The translations under genes and the position numbers were made by a program. Below are positions 34,901 through 46,900 of a stretch of DNA of 64,000 bases, in pieces. Under the pieces are notes generated by a model that saw only the letters and a list, made by a program, of their open reading frames with translations, ran no database searches and was not told where the DNA came from. Each line of letters opens with the position of its first letter. Position 1 is the stretch's first letter. Location: assembly GCA_028015205.1 (NCBI GenBank), contig JAPWFG010000022.1:2852001-2916000 (forward strand), in the 5' to 3' direction. This DNA is from Mytilisepta virgata. Taxonomy: Eukaryota; Mollusca; Bivalvia; Mytilida; Mytilidae.

Positions 34901-37900
34901 TGTTTACCGACTTCGTGAATTTTTTTCACTTTCATATTCATAACTTTAATTTTTCGTCATACTTTTTCTGAAATCATAAACCTCAGGTACTTGAAACTTG
35001 GTATGGATCTTCAGTATGGGGTACTGTATTGCGCCTCCCCTTTTCGGCTATTTTGAATCACAACTTCCTGTTTAAGGACTTAGGGAATTTTTTTCACTTT
35101 CAAATTCATCATTATACAACTTTTCATCATTTTTTCTCTGCAACTTTATATCACAGCCACTTGATATTTGGTATTGAGGTTGATTGGGGAACTATACTTT
35201 GTAGGAAAGCGGGGGTATATTTTTGTGGCCCACCAGGCCACAGGGCTACTTGTTTATCTTGCAGATAAGTGATGGTCCGAGACCGGTATTAATTTCCCTA
35301 TATGTTTAACCAAATAAATTGGGACTGTTGATTTCACCTGCGACTTTTCGGCCCTCCACATTGAAGATCACTAAAAATCTGACCATTTGACCCTATCAAA
35401 ATCAATACTAATGATGCAAATTTCTCAATCAAACTTATTTTTAAAAATTCTTTATCATTTCATCTTTCATTTAAGCCCAAAAAGTGTAAAAAATTCCATA
35501 CATAATACATTGAAATAAATTTTTGAAGAAAAGCACTATTTTATAGGGACTATTTTTGTATACTACGAAAAAGTGGGGAAGGGAATACCGTTCTCGTACC
35601 TGATAGAGACTCTTCCTAGCCTCATGTTTTTTTCTTCAAATTTGATTACTGTAGTATGTTTATTGATAGTTAAAATATAATATTAATTCATTTAAGGATG
35701 AAAATATGGATACTGAAAATACTGACACAATGTCAAGTGACGAAGAATTTCCCTCATTCATGCCATTACTGCAATGTAGAATACAGGTAACTGATTTTTG
35801 TGCCCCGATCACTAAAGTGACAGGGCATAGATTTACCCTTATCATCTGTACGTCCTGATCTTGGTTAATTGTTTTTTAAATTTTTTATACAATCCCACTA
35901 TTCACGGACAGATGCGAATTTATTTTTCTCTCCTTTCCAGATGTCCCAGCAAGCCCTGAAAGCATTTGAAAATTCGTCAGTTTTAATCGTATTTAGATTC
36001 ATAATCCATATCCCTGGCCCCCTTTGAATTTCCTCCAATTTTATTAGCTCACCTGGCCTAAAAGGCCATGTGAGCTTTTGCCATCACTTGGCGTCCGTCC
36101 GTCGTCCGTCCGTAAACTTTTCACATTTTTGCTATCTCCTCAGAAACCACTGGACCAATTTTAACCAAACTTTGCAGGAATGGTGTATGGAAGGTCCTTC
36201 ACATAAATTGCCGAAAGTTTTCCGATCCGTCAAAAAACATGGCCGCCAGGGCCGAACATATTTTAACATTGGACCCTATGGGAAAATCACATTTTTGCTA
36301 TCTCCTCTGAAACAGCTGAAGGGAATTCAACCAAACTTTACAGGAATGGTGTATGGAAGGTCCTTCACATAAATTGCCGAAAGTTTTCCGATCCGTCAAA
36401 AAACATGGCCGCCAGGGCCGAACATATTTTAACATTGGACCCTATGGGAAAATCACATTTTTGCAATCTCCTCTGAAACAGCTGAAGAGAATTCAACCAA
36501 ACTTTACAGGAATGGTGTATGGAAGGTCCTTCACATAAATTGCCGAAAGTTTTCCGATCCGTTAAAAAACATGGCCGCCAGGGCCGAACATATTTTAACA
36601 TTGGACCCTATGGGAAAATCACATTTTTAGCTCACCTGGCCTAAAAGGCCATGTGAGCTTTTGCCATCACTTGGCGTCCGTCGTCCGTCCGTCCGTCCGT
36701 CCGTCCGTCGTCCGTCTGTCCGTAAACTTTTCACATTTTTGCTATCTCCTCAGAAACCACTGGGCCAATTTTAACCAAACTTTGCAGGAATGATGTATGG
36801 ATGGACCTTTACTAAAATTGCCCAAAGTTTTCCGATCCGCCAAAAAACATGGCCACCACTGGCTTGAACATAGTTTAACATTGGACCTTATGGGAAAACG
36901 TGCATTTTGACTATCTCCTCTGAAAGGACTGAAGCAAATTCAACCAAACTTTACAAGAATGATATATGGAAGGTCCTTTACTAAAATTGCGAAAGTTTTC
37001 CGATTCGCGGGTACATAGTTGAACATTTTGTTTCAGAAGCATTTTAACCAGGTGAGCGATTCAGGCTCAGCCACTCTGAGCCTCTGGTTTTCATTGCTAC
37101 CAAGTCGTGATCACTAATTGGAAAGTGATTAATATGCATTTTTAAAATTTTACTCGACATTTCTTTGCTAGAAAAAATATGATCAATTCGAGATTTTGAA
37201 TTTCCCCTTTGAAAAGTAAATTTTTTGGTCTGGTTTTGCTTTCGCCAACTGTCTTCTAAATCAAAATGCATTAACAACTTCCTTAGTTCACATGAACCAG
37301 GATAATCGTTGTTGTGCGGTGGTGACCTATCGATCACAATTTAAATCACCAAAAAGAATATGATAATGAGAAATTGATTCTCTATTATTTATATTACGAT
37401 CACTGTGCATTTTGTTATACACTGTATCAAAAAACTGTTTCCTCTCAACGCCTCCATTTGGAGCGTACAAATTTATTACATGAAAAATACCGTTATCTGC
37501 TTTCATTCCACATTGTTGAAGTCTTCCGTCCACATTATAGTCACAAAATGAAATAGTTTCATCAAAATTTTTACTTAATAAAATTGCGACACCTCTGTTT
37601 TCGCTAGTACCACATTGCCAAATGATAAAAAAATATTTAAAAATATATATAATATGCAAATCATGTAACAAGTGAATACTTAACAGCTTCTAAGCATAAT
37701 TTAAAATGTACTCTCTGGATTATCAATCTTGGTTGACCAGACAAGAGAAGAAGTTCGTGATTATATCTTTTCTAATCTATCACATTATGCCATCATTCCA
37801 ATTTTTGGTGAGTTGAGTTGGATGATGGAACTCTCTTCACTGGAGATGCAATTGCTTTGCAAATATCAAATTTGCTCAAGCAATTGCAATTCCAGCTCGT

Positions 37901-40900
37901 GTATTGTTTTGAAAGAAGGGCTGTAAAGTAGAATAATGTCTACAGTCATATTTATATTTTAGAAACCACAAACAGACAAAACAGAAACTTTGGAAAGTCA
38001 AGTTTTAACTCCAAGTATTGTGGACAGTGTTCCAGTGAACGTAGATTCAGATACAGGGACACCAACTGTTAGTACAGTAAGTACATATATATAAAAATGC
38101 AGTTATTACATTAAATTGATTGTAGAAAAATTGTTCGTTATCCCACTTTCTAACGAAGTTGTGAAGGGCTCTTTGGGATGCAAGCTTCTGCCTAAAAACA
38201 TTTCTTGTGAACACTATAGAATCATCATGCTTTAATGGATTTGGACAAAATTATTTCAATAGTATAGCAACAAAATAGATAATTCTGAAGGCATCTATCT
38301 ATCTCGGGGGTTTTTTGCCTTGACTACCAATAAAGGTCTCGCACGGCTTTAAACCTGGAGGGACGCCCCTCCAATATGCTTTCGTACTCTACACCTTCCC
38401 GACCTACGTTGACTGTCTCGCGACTTCGCAACGTAGGCCTGCACAGAGGAGCTGGGAAGGTGCATTTCTCCGACCGCCCATTTGGTCACCGTTGACTGTC
38501 TTGCGACTTCGCACCGGATCCCTGGAACGGTCGTTGAATATAATTTTGTGTAGTGACCTTCTGAAGAACTCAGAAGTCAACTACGCGGCGCCGATCGTTA
38601 GCCATCCTGATCAATGAAGATCCCCGCCTACACACAGGTGGATGTTGCCCAAGTCTCACCAATAGCCCCAATTGGCTGCCAGGACCGGAGGTCCCCTCGT
38701 GGAGGTGATCGTGCGACTTACGAGACTCGTTCTGAAGGCATGATAATTACTAATAATTATTTATCAAAGTAGAATAATGTCTACAGTCCTATTTATATTG
38801 TAGAAACCACAAACAGACAAAACAGAAGCTTTGGAAAGTCAAGTTTTAACTCCAAGTATTGTGGACAGTGTTCCAGTGAACGTAGATTCAGATACAGGGA
38901 CACCAACTGTAAGTACATTTAATTGATTGTAGGAAAAATTATCCCCCTTTCCAACGAAGTTGAAGGGCTGTTTGAGTGCAAGCTTCTGTCCGAAACATTT
39001 CTGGTGAACACTTTAGAATCATCATGCCTTAATGGATTTGGACAAAACTTAGTATACAGTAACTACTAATGGATATCTACGATAATGTCAGTATTATGCT
39101 GTCAACATTTAATGTCATAGGTGACTGGTGAATGGTTGATATATCACAATAACCCTAAAAATTCAAAGCAAATTTTAGCACTGTAAATGTCTACATGCAT
39201 CAATGGACATTGACCAAACTTTTTTCATAGCAACTAGTGATGGATATCCTGGATTCTAATAATTTTGAAGGTCAATTATCACGGTCACAGCAGTATATTA
39301 AAAACACATTTTAGCCCTATCAATACTGCAGAATCTGCATGCAGTAATGGATTTTGACAATACTTTATATGGTGAAATCAGGGGGGAAATGTTATAAATG
39401 CCATGCTACAAATAACTGTATGACCATGACGCAGGTCCTGACATGTAATCGGCCTTGTTTTTGTTTCTCTGTTAAAGTTCATCTCCAATTTTTTACAGAT
39501 AACATTTCGTCCATCATGCATGGAACGAAGAGAGCGCAGATCTATGTTAAGCTTGCCTTCATCAAGTAGTACTAATGCTCCATGCCCTTCAACTTACAGG
39601 TATTTTATTTATAAATTGCATCTTTTAGGTTTAGCGTATTTAAAATTTGATATATGTTAGCTGTGTCTGCATTTTTCGTAAGTGCAACTTTTCATGGTCT
39701 CCTACCTAGTACAAAGCAGTGGTCTAGGAGGAGTTGCACTTACAAAAAAAAATCAGATAGAGTGAATTGCACTCCATGAAATTTGAAGGGAGAAAATTGA
39801 ACTTCAACATATCATTAATTCATTGTATATGCATTTCTGGTAAGCACAATTCCTCCTAGACCACTTGATGGAGCTTTGTACAATGGAAGGACACCATATG
39901 GAGATATATAAGAGCCTTTCATAAAATTTCTTTTGACGAAAAATTATTGCACTGCCCCCTCAAAAACAATTGTTGGGGGATATGCGGAAAATTTGTGTTA
40001 AAAAAACAGTGTTAGAATTTCCATAGGCCAATTTTAATGCTACCACAATTGCGAACAAAATCACATTTTTAAAACCGCTAAATGACCATTATTAACAATC
40101 AAAAATGAATCATTGTCAATTTTACCCCAAAACTTGAAAAAGAGCATTTTGAAGATACCCCCCCCTTTTTCACTGTTTTGTTGAAACCAATTGTATTCTT
40201 TCTGAAACCCAGTGACAGTAAAACATGAACAAAAATCTGAAATTTTTGTTTGTTTCTATCAATTTACGTTGAGAATTTTGACTTATTATTGAAAATGATA
40301 CAGATATACGCCAACAAAAAAGGTCCATTTTCAAACCTTTGAATGTTGCTACACTTTTTTTATTGAGTATATAATTGCTCTTCATAATCATTGAATGGAG
40401 ATGATCAGACTTCTATATATATATATATATATAATCACCAAAACCGTTTGTCCACATTTGAATGACTTACATTCAAGTTTAGGTCAGATTTCATATCTTA
40501 GCATTTATACATGGTAGGATCATCGAACTTCGTATATGGATTCATCAGGGGTGGTAGGTAAGCATCCAGACAGGAATAGGTCATTGTGACCTACATTTTC
40601 CACTTGAGCCAGTGTAAGAAACTAAAATTTTCAGTGTCATAACCCAAACTGCAAATTTCGGAATTTTCCCCATAGACACTTAAATTCTAAAAAATTTTAT
40701 AGACCTACAGGATTTTTCATAGACTCGGGCTGTGGGTCTACCACAAATTTTTTACACTGTTGAGCGATTTACATTCAAGTTTACGTCCGACTTCATATTT
40801 CAACAACTATACATGGTAGGTCGGATATGTAGGGGTAACGAGGCGAATTTTGTAATCGGTAATTACCTATGTTTCACCAATACTAGGAAAGAATAGGGCA

Positions 40901-43900
40901 TTTCTGAAAAAGTATTTTCTGCATCTACTTATCATAGCCGTTTGATATTTGGTATACTTTATCAGGTAGGGGCCATATCATGTGACATAATTCAGATCTA
41001 TTGGACTTCTACTTCCTGTTTAACGACTGAATACACATAGTAGATTCATGAAACCAATATTTGTTATTTACCTAGGTCATATGTTCAGCTGTTCGAACCT
41101 GAAGTAGTAACAATTGAGGAATCAGATGATGAATTAGACAAAACTTTACCAAAAGATAAGTATGTATATGCCATTATGTGTTACTTCAAATCCCTTCTTA
41201 TAGTTAAATTCAATAGAGGTATTGTAATACAAATTGGGTCATCTGTATTTAAACACCAGGTGTTAAGTGAATCAAGTGTTTGATATTAATCAATAATTGA
41301 ATTTAACTAAAATACATATTAACCCTTAGACTGCTACTCGCGTATATTGTTGCCGCAGTATTCATTATTGGCCATTGCTAGTCGCGGCATTTGCCGATTT
41401 GACAATCCCCACATTTTCGCGGAAAATTTTAACATGTGGTGGATGTAAACTCCCGAGAGTTCCGAACATATAATATCTTGGTCGTGATTGCGCTTTAAAT
41501 AATGCCTGTTTAGCATTGATGTCGATTCATTTAAAGGATTTAAAGAAGTGTTCAGAACGGATTCTTACAAGATGGCGGACATGATGAAAATCTTTGAGAT
41601 GTCGCGATCAATTTTTGGATTTCTATGGAAGTTAGACCTATTTAGACGGATGTAAATGTTTGAAAAGGAATAATTAGACCATATAATGACCGGCCATTTG
41701 TACAAAATACGTGTGATACGATTTTGAAGCGCAGAAAACGTGACGTCCTTGAAAATGAAAGGACTTTTTGAAACTCGGTTTTCCGTATGAAAATTCTCAT
41801 TTCTCGCGTTGCTACAGCTATTTTTTGGTAGGTTGAAATAAAATAAAGGACTTCTGGAGAATAATGAATGCTATCCTATGGTATGTGTATCCCGATTTTT
41901 AATGAAAAGACGATTTCACACGTCTGTCAAAAAATGCAAATTTGACCTTCACCTGTATCTTACCTGTAATTACCATCACAGGTGTGAATTCGTGGGATAC
42001 ATTTTAAAATATAGATCAATTTTATTTGGGTCTTATGTCAGCATAAATAAGTAACACAGGAATGCCCAAAAACAGGAACAAAAATATTTTACCTGCATAC
42101 CTGAATATACATGCAATTATCAGGTGGAAAAGTACACAAAACATAGTAAAAACTTACCTCATCATAAAGTTGGGAATCTAGATTATTTTAGGTAGACATA
42201 TTTTTGCTGTATCTTGAATTTCAACAAAGATACAGCTGTTTTAAAAATACTACCCTCTTTAAATTTATCTTAATTTTTTATTCAGCAATGGCTGATTGAA
42301 TGGCAGTTTTTTTTTTATCAGCAGTCTAAGGGTTAAACAACATTGGCAAACTCCATTTTCTGATGTATTAAACTTTTTTTCTTTTTCAGTTATTCATATC
42401 AAATACTACATAGAATAAAAATCGCTTAAATAATTTTTAGGGCCCCACATGCGGGAGCCCTCTAGTTTTCACTTTGTCCGTCCGTCCACAATAAGTTGTG
42501 AACACTAAAACTAGAAAATTATGAGTAGTACAGATCTGAAATTTTACACAGTGATTTAGAAACAACTGCAAATGCGCATATTAAAATTTCTTTAAATTCA
42601 TCACATTTTTGGGGAAAAAATTAGGTTTTTGATGGAAAATCTCAGATTTTGAAAATTGACAATTGTGAACGCTAAAGCTCAAAAACTACTATCAGTAGTA
42701 CAGATCTGAAAATTATAGCAGTGACTTCCTACCCCCTTGTGTATTTCTCACTGAAAAGGCTTTCATAAGAATTGTGTGCAAATTTGAGGTTTGCTTACCT
42801 GACTCTGTCAGTATTCTAGTTATATTTTACCATTAGTTTGACTTATTTTTTTTTTATTTGATACTGATGTTATGTCGTTGAATTTAAAAAAAAAATAGTT
42901 TGAAGATGTGAAAAACTGAAAATGAAAAAAGGCTTATGGAGTTTTTCAACGTTGTTATGTATTTTAATCAATATCAAACACTTGATTCACTTGATTCACC
43001 TAACACCTTGTGTTTCAATACAGGTGACCATTGAACCAATTCATATTACAATTACAATACCACTATTGAATTTGACAAACTAGTAATTAGTTTCTCAGGC
43101 ACCTGCCTCATCCATTTTATACGACCGAAAAAAAATTTCGGTCATATTATGTTATGGCGCAGTCGTCCGCGTCGGCGGCGTCGTCGTCGGCCGTGCACAT
43201 TTGTTTTCTTTGAATAACTTTTGATCTGGTAGAGGGATCATCATGAAATTTTAGCACAATGTTCCCTGCCATAGAAAGAGACTGTTTAAAAAATGATGGA
43301 ATTGTGGCCCCTCCCGTTTTAGAATAAGGGGCCAAAAAGGGGCAATTTGGGGTATTTTCGCATATGTAGCTATAGAATGTTTATTATTCATCAGATTTTG
43401 ATGTGTTTTTTTTTTTTTTCATTTTGTTGCTAATAAAATTACGCATCAGTAGTATCGTTTACGAGATAAAAGGGGGCAAATCTCAATTTTTTAATTTTTT
43501 TCATTTCTTGTCCGATTTCGATGCAGTTTTTTGTATTAATTGACTCCTTATGAAAAATTATTTGACGATACATCAGTGGGATATTTTATAATTTGTTTGC
43601 TAATGGAGATATAAGGGACCAAAAGGGGCTGAAATTGCAAATTTGCTATATATGTAAAAAAAATTTATAAATTTGATGAGATTTGAAATAAAAAATAAAA
43701 AACAAGGCCTCCCTGCCTCATCCATTTTTCCCAAAAGTTGCCTGAGAAACTATCAATATTTTTTGCATGGCCTAATATTCATAAATAAACCTTCAAAGTC
43801 CTAAAAAAAACTTTTTTATCTTGAAAATCCTATTTTTTTATGTTTTGGATTATTTCGATGAAATTTATAATTTAGGGATCGAAATAAATAAATCATGTAT

Positions 43901-46900
43901 GAGGTAAGAACATAGCAATTGTTCATATCTCTATATATTTTTACCTGCGTCACCAACAGTGAAAAACGGTCTAGCAGTCGCTCGATTCCGTCCATTTGTC
44001 CATCTGTCGTGCAAAGTTTGTGTAATCTGTAACTTAAAAAGTATTCAAGCTACATCATTCAAACTTTGCATAGTGATTATATACGTATTGAAGATGTGCA
44101 CCTCCTTTTTTTGGTGAAAATCAGAAATAAAATGTGATTTTTGCCATATTTGAACTTAGTATTTTTTTTTTGCAGTATTATTCTAATGAGCAAAGATAAC
44201 TCTATCACTATATAAGTAACATATAATTAAACTTTGCGATAATGAATATGTCTGTATGTACACTTTCTCTTTTTGAGAAATTTGGACAGAAAAAATGTGA
44301 ATTATGCCATGTTGACATAGCCATGCTCGTATCTTGCTGCGCTCGGCGTAGCTTTTATTATCATCTTATTCTGAAATTATGTTCTTATTTTCTCGTAAAA
44401 ACCCTAATAATTCCTAAATTTTCCCTAATTTTCTTAACTCTATGCCCTAAAATGGCCTTTTTTGTTTGCAAAATATTGCTTGAAATGCTTGAAAGCCTGT
44501 AATTGGGGAAAGCAAGATTTTGCAATTGTTCCTTTTAATTTTGATGATCTATTTAAATATGGGTCAATGTGCATTTAATGTCCTCATCCATATAGCCAGG
44601 CAAGGCATTTACTGTGTCACCTCTTGTATTGAGCCTATAGTTATAATATTTTTACTGTTCCCTTTTTCATTGCAGTGATGTCAGTTTGGAAGAATTGTTG
44701 TTGAAACTGCAGTCACAGATTGATATGGAAAAAATTTCCAAATTCAACATAGCTAGAAACCAAGTGTTAGATGGGGCTCGAAGAGCCATCCATAGAAAAT
44801 CATTTAATCCTAAAACCAGAATTAGCGTCAAATTTACAGATGACATTGGAGTTGCCGAGGGAGCAGTTGATGAAGGGGGACCCAAAAGAGAGTTCCTACG
44901 GATGCTCATGAGATCAATTCAATTTCTCCATATATTTGAAGGACCTGTAAACAAGAGAGTCTTAACATATAATGCATCTGGTATTACTATGTTTTATATA
45001 ACCAAAATATTATAATATGCTGCCACTCTGTAGTGTATTTTCTTCCCTCTGAAAAAAAATTGCACTTAAGTATCTGTCTCTGGGTAATTTCCAGATGATA
45101 ACTTGAGAGATTAAATTCACCGATTTTTTTTTTCAAAACTTTGTACAGTTGTTTTATGAGTTGCAAGACATATTATGTTATGGTGCAATAAATGTTTCTT
45201 CATTTCTTAATGATACATCTATCCACTCAATTCAATCACTGGAATATTACATTAAATATGTAGCAAGGACAAGGTATTTACTTCTGCATATTACCTGTCA
45301 ATACTAGAAAAGTTTATTAGTGTGCCCTTTTGACTTTAGAAAAAATGCAGTTGTATATTTTTCAATTTTGGGTTGTTCTCTCTTTGACATTTTCCCCATT
45401 TCCATTTACTTCCTAGGTCTTGCGGAGTTATGTTTGACACAAAAAAAACTTTAATTGCCTAGTATTTATGGTATTTCAATATATAAATTGTTTTTCAAGT
45501 CAACAGTAGGGGAACATATGGCTATGTGTTGAACTCATTGTTTTAATAAACTATCACTTTGATCATAACGATTTCATATTAAAGCTTTTAGATATATTAC
45601 ATATGATAAAATCTTGAATATTGTATCTATTTTAGCCATGGAAGACAAACTTTACAGAGACGTTGGAATATTCTTTGCCCTATCACTCGTACATGGAGGA
45701 CCTCCACCAAAATTTATGTCCACTACTCTTTACAACGCCTTAGCCATGAGAACAGGAAAATGTGAAGCAACTATTGACGATATATCAGATGGGGATTTAA
45801 AAGCAGAAGTCCTGAAGGTATTCATTTATTTATTCCCATTTGAACATAATGTTATAACACTTTGATAAAAACTCCGTCAAAACCCTCATTTTGAAAGAAA
45901 GAAATAAACCTTCACAAAAAGAGTCCTTTTTTTCACCGAAATTAAGTTTAAAGCATGTTTATAACCGAATGTATAGGAAGTTAAAATGTGTTTTTTGGAT
46001 CACCCTTTACAAGTTTTTCCAGTTTCTTGCATATTGTTTTTCTATACAACTGTATCAAATAAAAACAAATAGCCAGTAATTAAGTCTCCCCCCCCACCCC
46101 CACCCACTTTGGTTGGTGGGGAGGCATATTGTTTTTGTCGTTTCTGTCCGTCTGTCTGCATGTCCATCACAAAGCTTGTAAACACAACTTCTCTGAAACT
46201 ACGTATACTGAACGGAATTTGACGAAACTTGGTATGAATGAATAAAGTACACCATATATAGATGTGCATATTAACAGGAATTTTTGATCCACCAAATTTT
46301 GTAGTTTGAACTTAGAAAGTTTCTGGGGACGGGGAGGGGAGACATCGTTTTTGTAGGCAAAAACAATCTTTAATCTTTATATTCTTTTTTTTTATTTCAG
46401 TTAAAAGACGCATCTATGGAAGACTTGAACGAGCATATGAATTCTATGTCAACCCTTTTAATAACTGCTGGTTGTTTTAGGCCTATATTTAATGTGCAAC
46501 AAAAAGAAAAATTAATCACCGATGTTGTCAGGTTTCTGGTTGTAGAAAGAGTCAGTGCACCTATTCAGCAGTAAGTGATACTTTATTTTTTATGTCGCCT
46601 GCTTTAGCAGAGTGACTTATAGGGATTAATTTGGGTACCTTGCGCCATAACCAATTTTTGTAAAATTTTTCTCAGGAACTACTCATTATACCGTACAAAG
46701 AGGGATAACTCTATCGAAATATGGGTAACATTGAAATTGTTAAAACTTTATGATCATTCAAAAAAGAGGAATACCACTCTTACTTGTTAGACTGGTTGCA
46801 GTGATACATGTACAGTTTATAAGAATGAAAAACACAAGATGAGACAAGACTATGGCAACTGTTGTGATTCAAAAAATCTTATGGGAATTATGGGACTAAG

